NCBI RefSeq assembly: GCF_001042475.2
Contig: NZ_LECW02000045.1
Span: 607,902 to 671,901 of the forward strand
Length of the DNA stretch: 64,000 nucleotides
Direction: 5' to 3'
Source: Bacillus glycinifermentans
GTDB taxonomy: Bacteria; Bacillota; Bacilli; Bacillales; Bacillaceae
A program made the position numbers and the translations under genes. Shown here piece after piece: positions 58,311 to 64,000 of the stretch. Within the stretch, counting starts at the first letter, position 1. Each line of letters opens with the position of its first letter. The notes below the pieces were generated by a model. It worked only from the letters and a program-made list of their open reading frames with translations. It did not search any database and had not been told where the DNA came from.

Positions 58311-59287
58311 CACTGGCTCACTTTCACATAAGCCCCTTTTTCCATTGCATCGGCAGCGGTTTCTGTCATCTGGCGCACATTCTCGGAAAGGGAGGAGGCG
58401 GGTGCTTTTCTGCCGTTTTGGATGACTTGCGGATCGATCAGCCTCGTTTTCAATGTTTGATGAAAGGTGAAATCGTTTGGTCCGCCTTGTTTGACGCGCT
58501 GTTTCGCCGTGCTCAGCTTTTTCAGTTCGCCTTTGAGGCCATGGCTTTCATTTAAGACCGCAATCAGTTCATCATCTGTTTTGAGAATATCGTCTTTTGT
58601 GATCAAGCGCATCTCGAGCGCCTGCTTCAGCACTTTGCTCACCAATTTCAGACCGTACAAATTTAACGGATGCATAAAAAAATCGACGACTTCCCGATAA
58701 TAAAGGCGTGTAAACCATTCGGCAGCGCTGATGGAAGTGCAGCATATTTCCCCTTCAAAAACGGTCAGTCCGGTTTCGATAAACTCCGCAATTTCGTCCT
58801 TCTCTGCAAAGCCGTAGGCGAGGGAGTCGCGCAGCGTATAATCGATGCGGTCTGCACACAAGGCGGGAGCGGGCTGTTCCAGAAGCGTCCATTTGCTGTC
58901 GTCGTATAATAATTTCTCATGGCTGAATCCGTATGTATGTAGAATATCCGGTATGTCGGAATGTCTGACCCACCCGGAAAAGATCTGTTCGTGGTAATCT
59001 TCATTTACCATTTGAAATACATCATCAATCACATGGGAAAATGCCGTATGTGACACGTCATGGAGCAAACCGGCTATTTGTTCCTCAAGGCTTCCGCCAA
59101 GCTTTCGGATCAGCAGCATGACGCCGAGGCTGTGTTCGTAGCGGGTGACATTCCACCCGGGATTGACGAGAAAGCTCGCTCCGCCTTGATGGACGCCTTT
59201 AAGCCGCTGAACGCTTCCTGAGCGGATCAGCTCGTCCAGCACGGGCTCCACATCGGCTTCTCCGTACAGGCGGTCATTGATCTTCAC
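58310..59287 (-). CDS. HD-domain phosphohydrolase (SAMHD1-like)
   Basis: A 325-residue metal-dependent phosphohydrolase. HD-superfamily ligands are visible: His in TRYEHSLGVMLL (about 52), the HD pair in IAGLLHDVSHTAFSH (about 76-77), and a distal Asp in CADRIDYTLRD (about 145). The arrangement resembles the dNTP triphosphohydrolase/SAMHD1 branch. Its ATG overlaps the stop of the MazG-type gene by four bases, so both are made together. Substrates may be nucleotides; this is inferred from family and neighbour. I do not recall a counterpart in B. subtilis at this place. Confidence 0.82.
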   Translation of the reverse strand: MKINDRLYGEADVEPVLDELIRSGSVQRLKGVHQGGASFLVNPGWNVTRYEHSLGVMLLIRKLGGSLEEQIAGLLHDVSHTAFSHVIDDVFQMVNEDYHEQIFSGWVRHSDIPDILHTYGFSHEKLLYDDSKWTLLEQPAPALCADRIDYTLRDSLAYGFAEKDEIAEFIETGLTVFEGEICCTSISAAEWFTRLYYREVVDFFMHPLNLYGLKLVSKVLKQALEMRLITKDDILKTDDELIAVLNESHGLKGELKKLSTAKQRVKQGGPNDFTFHQTLKTRLIDPQVIQNGRKAPASSLSENVRQMTETAADAMEKGAYVKVSQ

Positions 59288-59607
59288 GATGTTTCACCTT
59301 TAAAGCGCTCCGTCAGCTTTTTCCGGTGCGCTTCCATCATGTCTTCAAGGGATACGTCATACATTCCTGCAAGCATAATCAGATTCCCCATCACATCGCC
59401 CATCTCCTCGACGAGTTCCCGCTTTAATTCTCCGGCGGTGCGCTTCGTCTCATCGGGACGGTCCCTGCCGATTTCATAGGCTCTGACAGCTCTTGCCAGC
59501 TCGCCCGCCTCCTCCATTAAAAAACCGATTCTGATAAAAGGGCCGTACTCGCTCCAGCCTCTCTTTTGATAAAACTCTTTCGTCCATTTTTCTGCTTCTG
59601 TTATCAT
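59284..59607 (-). CDS. yvdC: MazG-like nucleotide pyrophosphohydrolase (YvdC)
   Basis: A 107-residue all-alpha NTP pyrophosphatase of the MazG-like group, which cleaves non-canonical or excess nucleoside triphosphates. The metal-binding EExxE...ExxD pattern is seen as LMEEAGELARAV (about 30-41) and LVEEMGDVMGNLIML (about 66-80). It lies upstream of, and overlaps, the HD phosphohydrolase gene and is divergent from yvdD. B. subtilis has yvdC here as a single gene. Confidence 0.88.
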   Translation of the reverse strand: MITEAEKWTKEFYQKRGWSEYGPFIRIGFLMEEAGELARAVRAYEIGRDRPDETKRTAGELKRELVEEMGDVMGNLIMLAGMYDVSLEDMMEAHRKKLTERFKGETS

Positions 59608-59719
59608 GACGATACACTCCCATTATAAAAAAATTCATTTATATTATCGCACACGGAACAAACAATATATAGTACGATGTTAGTTGTTTTAATCAATATC
59701 TTGAGTTGGAGTGAGCGGA

Positions 59720-60295
59720 ATGAAAACGGTATGCGTCTATTCGGGGTCAAATATGGGTGAAAACCCGGAATACAAGAAAAAAGCGGCAGAGCTCGGGGCT
59801 TACATAGCCGGGAAAGGACTCCGTCTCGTATACGGCGGTTCAAGGATGGGATTGATGGGCGTGATCGCCGACACCGTGCTGGAAAACGGCGGTGAAGTGA
59901 CCGGCGTCATGCCGAAGGGCCTTTTTCAAGGCGAGGTCGTCCATCAGCGTTTAACAGAGCTGGTGGAAGTCGGCGGAATGCATGAACGCAAAGCGAAAAT
60001 GATGGAACTCTCTGACGGGTTTATCGCCATGCCCGGCGGATTCGGCACTTTTGAAGAATTGTTTGAAGTGCTTTGCTGGGCGCAAATCGGCATTCACCAA
60101 AAACCGATCGGGCTGTATAACATCAGCGGGTACTTTGAGCCGCTGCTCGAAATGCTGAAACACAGCGTTCAAGAAGGCTTTTCAAACTAATCGCATCTGA
60201 AGCTGATCTATGCTTCATCAAATCATCAGGAATTGATCGAACGAATGAGCGAATATCGTTATCCGGTGTTAGAGAAAAAGTGGAAAGAATTATAG
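59720..60295 (+). pseudogene. yvdD: LOG-family nucleotide phosphoribohydrolase yvdD, interrupted by one stop codon
   Basis: The gene encodes a LOG-type 5'-monophosphate phosphoribohydrolase, with conserved [27 protein letters not shown] and MHERKAKM. From ATG 59720, 156 codons read normally to ...QEGFSN and then meet TAA (60188-60190). Exactly in frame behind it follow 34 codons ([19 protein letters not shown]...EKKWKEL) that match the usual C-terminus, ending at TAG 60293-60295. With the stop counted as one codon the length is 191, that of B. subtilis YvdD. A single GAA-to-TAA change explains this. The short 156-residue form keeps the active-site motifs and may still fold, or the stop may be a sequencing error. 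Confidence 0.88.
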
Positions 60296-60323
60296 AATAC
60301 ATAAGGCGAAGGGAGACGGGGAC

Positions 60324-60923
60324 ATGAAAAAGAAGTGGAATGTCGGTTTGCTGCTGTTTGATGAGGTGGAAGTGCTCGATTTTGCCGGACCGTTTGAAGT
60401 CTTTTCAGTAACTGCGGGCAGCGGAGAAGAGCGCCCGTTTGAGGTCAAAACGATCTCGGAAACAGGTGAAGCGGTGACGGCAAGAAACGGATTGACGGTC
60501 GTGCCTGATTTCTCGATCGGGAATGCCCCGCGTTTTGACATATTGATCGTTCCCGGCGGCCCCGGTGCGCGAAACCGCGAAGTTCACAATGAACGTCTCA
60601 CCGGCTGGATCAAAAAAGAAGCCGGACAGACAGAGCTTTTGCTGTCCGTATGCACGGGAGCGCTCCTTCTGGCCAAAGCCGGTTTGTTAAACGGAAAAAG
60701 CGCGACAACTCATTGGGCGAGCTATGACAGGCTCGAGCAGGAGTTTCCTGAAGTGAACGTGATTAGGGGCGTGAAATTCGTTGATGAAGGAAACATCGTC
60801 ACCTCAGGGGGGATTTCCGCTGGAATCAATATGTCTTTTCATATCATCAAACGGCTGCTTGGGGAAGAAACGGCACGGCAAACGGCAAAGCGGATGGAGT
60901 ATGACAGCCCGTTCGGAACATAA
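60324..60923 (+). CDS. DJ-1/PfpI-family protein
   Basis: A 199-residue protein of the DJ-1/PfpI superfamily, glutamine-amidotransferase-like without the ammonia channel. The nucleophile elbow LLSVCTGALLLAKAG places the reactive Cys at about residue 111. An N-terminal glutamate (LDFAGPFEVF) and the GGISAGINMSFHII segment resemble isonitrile hydratase and AraC-type DJ-1 domains. The reaction is not known. AAGGGAG lies before the ATG. It sits between yvdD and clpP, where I recall no gene in B. subtilis, so it is probably an acquired gene. Confidence 0.83.
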   Translation: MKKKWNVGLLLFDEVEVLDFAGPFEVFSVTAGSGEERPFEVKTISETGEAVTARNGLTVVPDFSIGNAPRFDILIVPGGPGARNREVHNERLTGWIKKEAGQTELLLSVCTGALLLAKAGLLNGKSATTHWASYDRLEQEFPEVNVIRGVKFVDEGNIVTSGGISAGINMSFHIIKRLLGEETARQTAKRMEYDSPFGT

Positions 60924-60959
60924 AAAAGAGCCTCCGGGGAAACCCCGGGAGCTCTTTTT
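60922..60959. terminator. Bidirectional terminator between the DJ-1 gene and clpP
   Basis: AAAAAGAGC and CCGGGG pair with CCCCGG and GCTCTTTTT around a three-base loop, with A and T runs on either side. Confidence 0.92.
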
Positions 60960-60980
60960 GCCCTATACTTCAACGCGTCG

Positions 60981-61562
60981 TTACCTGCGCGTCAGGATTT
61001 TATCGATTAAGCCGTATTCTTTTGCTTCTTCAGCCGATTTAAAGTTGTCGCGGTCAGTGTCGCGCTCAATGATTTCAAGCGGCTGTCCAGTGCGTTCCGC
61101 AAGAATTTTGTTCAGCTTGTCGCGCAATGAAAGAATGCGTTTTGCGGCTATTTCGATTTCAGTCGCCTGACCTTGAGCTCCGCCGAGCGGCTGGTGAATC
61201 ATCACTTCACTGTTTGGGAGGGCATAGCGTTTCCCTTTCTCACCTGCAGCAAGAAGGAACGCACCCATGGATGCCGCCATTCCCGTACAAATCGTGGAGA
61301 CTTGCGGCTTAATAAGCTGCATCGTATCATAGATCGCCATACCGGCCGTAATGGAGCCGCCCGGGCTGTTAATGTAGATGCTGATATCTTTTTCAGGATC
61401 TTCCGCTTCAAGGAACAAAAGCTGTGATACAATGGAGTTCGCAACATTGTCATCGATTGCCGACCCCAGCATAATGATGCGGTCTTTCAGCAGGCGTGAG
61501 TAGATGTCGTATGCTCTTTCCCCGCGATTCGTCTGTTCAATGACTGTAGGTATTAAATTCAT
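60981..61562 (-). CDS. clpP: ATP-dependent Clp protease proteolytic subunit
   Basis: ClpP forms the tetradecameric chamber that degrades proteins fed by ClpC, ClpX or ClpE. The 193-residue protein has the catalytic Ser in GMAASMGAF (about 98), His in MIHQPLGG (about 123) and Asp in RDTDRDNF (about 172). An AAGGAGGAG site lies just before the ATG on the minus strand. The promoter region carries a CtsR operator, so heat and protein stress should induce it. Position next to tRNA-Arg matches B. subtilis. Confidence 0.98.
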   Translation of the reverse strand: MNLIPTVIEQTNRGERAYDIYSRLLKDRIIMLGSAIDDNVANSIVSQLLFLEAEDPEKDISIYINSPGGSITAGMAIYDTMQLIKPQVSTICTGMAASMGAFLLAAGEKGKRYALPNSEVMIHQPLGGAQGQATEIEIAAKRILSLRDKLNKILAERTGQPLEIIERDTDRDNFKSAEEAKEYGLIDKILTRR

Positions 61563-61602
61563 AATGCTCCTCCTTCACCTTAAAAGGTAAGTATGTAGTT
61601 TA

Positions 61603-61632
61603 ATCATACATTTTTGGTCAATAAAGGTCAAA
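61603..61632 (-). promoter_or_regulatory. clpP promoter with CtsR operator
   Basis: On the minus strand TTGACC, 17 bases, TATGAT form a sigma-A promoter. On the plus strand the tandem heptads GGTCAAT-AAA-GGTCAAA (61616-61632) match the CtsR operator and cover the -35 and spacer. Confidence 0.92.
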
Positions 61633-61751
61633 CAAAAAGCGTTTCCCCAAACGTTATGATCTGTGTACCATTTTTCCCAAAATGACAAAGATTCAAACGG
61701 AGTGCGGAAATCTAAATTTCTTCAGTACGTTCTGCATGATCAGAAAAAAGG

Positions 61752-61780
61752 TTGAAATTTGAAAGAAGATCGAGTATAAT
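61752..61780 (+). promoter_or_regulatory. Sigma-A promoter of tRNA-Arg
   Basis: TTGAAA (61752-61757), exactly 17 bases, then TATAAT (61775-61780), 33 bases before the tRNA. Confidence 0.88.
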
Positions 61781-61812
61781 AATCATTGCTGACGCATAAA
61801 GGAACATAACGT

Positions 61813-61888
61813 GCGCTCGTAGCTCAGCTGGATAGAGCGGTGGTTTCCGGTACCACGTCTGCCGGGGGTTCGAATCCCTCCGAGCGCG
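61813..61888 (+). tRNA. trnQ-Arg: tRNA-Arg (anticodon CCG)
   Basis: The 76-base cloverleaf has acceptor arms GCGCTCG and CGAGCGC, D-stem GCTC/GAGC, anticodon stem GTGGT/ACCAC with loop TTCCGGT (anticodon CCG, reading CGG codons), and T-arm GGGGG-TTCGAAT-CCCTC. The discriminator base is G and the following bases are TCC, so the CCA end is not encoded here. It lies next to clpP as does trnQ-Arg in B. subtilis, and its 3' end is the likely integration point of the element that follows. Confidence 0.95.
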
Positions 61889-62076
61889 TCCAATACGTTT
61901 TAACCCCGTCATATCAACGTTTTCCGACGGTCCGTTAAAGCGAAAAGTGTAGCGGAAGGACACGGTCTAGGAAGAAACGGAATGACGTTTTTAGCGGATT
62001 TCGTGTCGCCTATATCGAACTGGTTCGAGTCTTCTACGAATGCCTTGCGGAATAATATTTCGGGAGGCTTTTTTAT

Positions 62077-63063
62077 ATGGCGATAATTAGACGAAAGCAA
62101 GGCGTTAGATACCGGCGCGATGTAAGTCAAACGGAGCTGAGACCGTCTTATATGACCGTTCAAGACGCTCTAGATGCGGTGGTTTTGGTGTTTACAACCG
62201 AGAACTACCGCGATCGAACGATTAATGACTATCGAAGATATTTCGACGAATTTACGGAAGTAACAGGGATTCGTATGACGGACCCTGTAACGTCTGTTAG
62301 CGAAGATCATTTTCGTAGTTATATCACGATAATGTTAAAGCAACGCAAGCTATCACCAGTTACGATTAATATTAGGCTTGGCGGCATCAAGTCGATATTT
62401 AGCCGAATGGTGGAGCGAGAAATCATAAACGAAAGCCCCGCCAAGAAAATTACGAAACTGCGTGTCGATCAAACGAAAATAAAGAGCCTGACCGATTCAC
62501 AAGTAAGACGTTTCTTTGGCGTAATTGACAAGGATACTTATGCTGGTTTCCGAGATTATGTAGCGTTCTATGTATCGTTAAAATGCGGCCTGCGTTCGAA
62601 TGAGCTGGAAGGTCTTAATCCGGATGATATCGACTTTGAAAATAAGGTGCTCATGCTTCCTGGGGCGATTAATAAGAACAGAAAGAATCGAATGGTGCCC
62701 ATGACGGACAAAGTTGCCGAGCTTCTAAAACAACTTCTCATAGAGACAACCGAATATTTTGGGAACGTAGGAAAAGTTTTCGTTAATCAATACGGGGAGG
62801 AAGTAGCTAAAGATCACCTAAGGAAGCGTGCGGATAAGTACGCTAAGTTAGCAAATTTGAAAAACGAGTGTAGGGCGAGCATCCACAGTCTTCGACATAC
62901 ATTCGCAATCAATTACTTGCGCAACGGGGGCGATATTCGGTCGTTACAAAAAATATTAGGGCACGCAGACTTAGAGTCAACGCAAGTCTACCTTGACTAT
63001 GTAGATGATGTAATAATCGAACAGTTTAATAAAGCAAGCCAAAACGACAAGCTCGACGTGTAA
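62077..63063 (+). CDS. int: Tyrosine recombinase / integrase
   Basis: A 328-residue site-specific recombinase. It has an N-terminal SAM-like core-binding domain (about 25-115) and a catalytic domain (about 130-320). Catalytic residues are Arg in KCGLRSNELEG (about 175), His-x-x-Arg in SIHSLRHTF (about 271-274), His in KILGHADLESTQ (about 297) and Tyr in VYLDYVDD (about 307-309). CGGGAGG lies eight bases before the ATG. Upstream, TCGAAC-TG-GTTCGA (62015-62028) is an inverted repeat that could be an arm-type or regulatory site. It should insert and excise the element at the adjacent tRNA-Arg. Confidence 0.93.
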   Translation: MAIIRRKQGVRYRRDVSQTELRPSYMTVQDALDAVVLVFTTENYRDRTINDYRRYFDEFTEVTGIRMTDPVTSVSEDHFRSYITIMLKQRKLSPVTINIRLGGIKSIFSRMVEREIINESPAKKITKLRVDQTKIKSLTDSQVRRFFGVIDKDTYAGFRDYVAFYVSLKCGLRSNELEGLNPDDIDFENKVLMLPGAINKNRKNRMVPMTDKVAELLKQLLIETTEYFGNVGKVFVNQYGEEVAKDHLRKRADKYAKLANLKNECRASIHSLRHTFAINYLRNGGDIRSLQKILGHADLESTQVYLDYVDDVIIEQFNKASQNDKLDV

Positions 63064-63069
63064 TGAATT

Positions 63070-63101
63070 AACCTCGTCTTTTAAGGCGGGGTTATTTTTT
63101 T
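63070..63101 (+). terminator. Terminator after the integrase gene
   Basis: AACCTCGTC pairs with GGCGGGGTT (two G-T pairs) around a six-base loop, followed by seven T residues. Confidence 0.8.
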
Positions 63102-63283
63102 GCCCAAAACGTTGCCGATTCGAATTTACATACGCATCTATTATTGAACACGAAAAAATTTTCGGAATTGATGTCCCAATAATAAAGATTGACTACGTGT
63201 TTTATAAGTGAAGGCGAAAAATTTCGTATTTATTGTGCGGTTTTGAAAAGTCGCGGGTATTATTTCGTGAAGGAGGTGGCCGG

Positions 63284-63733
63284 ATGGGTGCCGTAAGCAA
63301 ACGTAATTTTTGCGGATATGCAGCAGAAAGTATTGTCCGTGCTGATTTGGCGAAGAAGGGAATCGTTAGCCTTAGTCCGGACATACCGTGGGTCCATTAC
63401 GACATCGTTGCGGATGTAGACGGAGTATTTACGAAGATTCAAGTCAAAACGAATATGGAACACGACGGATATCGGATGAGGATCGATAATCGAAAATCTA
63501 ACGGAGCAAGCCGTCCATACACGAAGAAGGATTACGACATACTTGCGATCGTGGATTTAGAGAATCGACGGGTTGCGTACCTTCCTTACGATGTGTGGCA
63601 AGGGAAATCGCAAATTTCGATTATGCTTCGAGAGGTGGTCGATATGAACGGATATGGCGGAAGCAAACAACCGTTATACTTTTCGGATTACTTAGAATTT
63701 CCGGAGATCGTTACGAAAGAGATTGCGGGGTGA
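63284..63733 (+). CDS. PD-(D/E)XK-like nuclease of mobile elements
   Basis: A 149-residue protein that resembles group I intron-type PD-(D/E)XK nucleases. After an N-terminal helix (GYAAESIVRADLAKKGIVSL) come an aspartate in YDIVADVDG (about residues 41-49) and the strand KIQVKTN (about 53-59), with Gln-x-Lys in place of Glu-x-Lys. The C-terminal part (YDILAIVDLENRRVAYLPYDV) is typical of the fold. AAGGAGG lies nine bases before ATG 63284. It sits in the element between int and an HTH gene; it could be a homing, defence or junction-resolving enzyme. The fold call is moderate and the function open. Confidence 0.65.
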   Translation: MGAVSKRNFCGYAAESIVRADLAKKGIVSLSPDIPWVHYDIVADVDGVFTKIQVKTNMEHDGYRMRIDNRKSNGASRPYTKKDYDILAIVDLENRRVAYLPYDVWQGKSQISIMLREVVDMNGYGGSKQPLYFSDYLEFPEIVTKEIAG

Positions 63734-63740
63734 TAAACGT

Positions 63741-64000
63741 ATGACAAACGAACATCAACGACTTGTCTCAGTCGAATCGCAGTCCGAATATAGTCTGACG
63801 TCCGGCAAGTCCGAAACGCGTATCTTCGTCAAAATGTACGTCGATGCCGTCAAGAAAGGGTTGATTGCGGACATCGGAGCCGATCGTTGGCAAACGTTAT
63901 GTGTCCTCTCGTCATTCATGAACGAAAAGGGCGAATGTTATCCAACGCAGGATCAGATCGCGAAGGCGCTGAATGTACGAAGAGAGGCCGCAAACAAACG
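63741..64000 (+). CDS. Helix-turn-helix protein, probably replication-related (3' end outside window)
   Basis: The first 86 codons run from ATG 63741 to the window edge without a stop. The segment RIFVKMYVDAVKKGLIADIGADRW and the following CYPTQDQIAKALNVRREAANK form the kind of winged helix (HTH_36-like) found at the N-terminus of phage and plasmid replication initiators. It lies eight bases after the nuclease gene, so the two are likely co-transcribed. The truncation prevents further assignment. Confidence 0.6.
   Translation, partial: MTNEHQRLVSVESQSEYSLTSGKSETRIFVKMYVDAVKKGLIADIGADRWQTLCVLSSFMNEKGECYPTQDQIAKALNVRREAANK

Larger units (their letters stand above)
61864..64000 (+). mobile_element. 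Left end of an integrated element at tRNA-Arg (right end outside window)
   Basis: Immediately after the tRNA come an integrase, a small nuclease-like gene and an HTH gene, all on the plus strand and pointing away from the tRNA. None of them belongs to the conserved Bacillus gene order. Codon use changes visibly, with many CGA, TCG and ACG codons. The attachment core is probably inside the tRNA 3' half. Without the right end I cannot say whether it is a phage, an ICE or a satellite. Confidence 0.8.

Noticed and set aside
61712..61963. Minus-strand open frame of 83 codons across the tRNA (contains RARRDSNPRQTWYRK)
   Set aside because: This is the well-known spurious protein produced by translating the antisense of a tRNA gene. 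It has no ribosome-binding site.
62015..62028. LexA box before the integrase (TCGAAC-TG-GTTCGA)
   Set aside because: The two half-sites are only two bases apart, whereas a LexA box needs four. It is mentioned only as an inverted repeat.

Overview
The window is a chromosomal segment of a Bacillus species of the B. subtilis group. The gene order from secA to clpP and tRNA-Arg follows the corresponding B. subtilis region: secA-prfB-yvjA-cccB-ftsEX-ctpB-swrA-minJ-csbA-uvrBA-yvlABCD-yvnB-hprK-lgt-yvoD-ppaX-yvoF-pelC-yvpB-hisZGDBHAFI-yvcD-trxB-nudF-yvcJ-yvcK-whiA-crh-yvcN-psdRSAB-yvcT-yvdABCD-clpP-trnQ-Arg. Protein lengths match almost residue for residue. Several genes are not at these positions in B. 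subtilis: an M23 hydrolase after ftsX, a tartrate dehydrogenase-type enzyme, a MarR/MFS pair, an ArsR/flavin-reductase pair, an HD phosphohydrolase and a DJ-1/PfpI protein. This suggests the B. licheniformis/paralicheniformis branch; that is an inference from memory of the families, not a database result.

Layout: 1-5.2 kb holds protein export (secA), release factor 2 with its programmed +1 frameshift, a YitT-type membrane protein and a cytochrome c lipoprotein. 5.4-14.1 kb is a cell-envelope and differentiation block: FtsEX with a secreted coiled-coil M23 hydrolase, a dehydrogenase behind a 20-bp perfect palindrome, the CtpB sporulation protease behind a sigma-G-like promoter, swarming regulator SwrA, division protein MinJ and CsbA. 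14.2-19.2 kb is the LexA-controlled uvrBA repair operon. 19.6-21.7 kb is the sigma-W-type yvlABCD envelope-stress operon. 21.8-28.1 kb holds a giant secreted metallophosphoesterase (YvnB) and a MarR-controlled drug-efflux gene.

28.2-32.2 kb is the hprK-lgt-yvoD-ppaX-yvoF operon. Crh, another target of HprK, lies 18 kb away in the same window. 32.1-34.3 kb holds pectate lyase PelC, a decayed GH18 glycosidase remnant and the C39-like YvpB. 34.4-41 kb is a complete eight-gene histidine operon. 41-48.5 kb holds a TPR protein, thioredoxin reductase and the nudF-yvcJ-yvcK-whiA-crh operon, then an arylamine N-acetyltransferase. 48.7-53.2 kb is the PsdRS/PsdAB lantibiotic-sensing and detoxification module. 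53.3-61.6 kb mixes redox, bicarbonate and nucleotide-sanitation genes with clpP under CtsR control.

At 61.8 kb a tRNA-Arg(CCG) gene is followed directly by a tyrosine integrase, a PD-(D/E)XK-like nuclease and an HTH protein that runs off the window. This looks like the left end of an integrated mobile element.

The most unusual non-coding feature is the roughly 260-nt swrA-minJ intergenic region. It contains nested long-range complementary segments and two mutually exclusive pairings that end directly at the minJ ribosome-binding site. Two genes are visibly damaged: yvdD has a single in-frame stop with the remaining 34 codons intact, and a GH18 gene is reduced to fragments.
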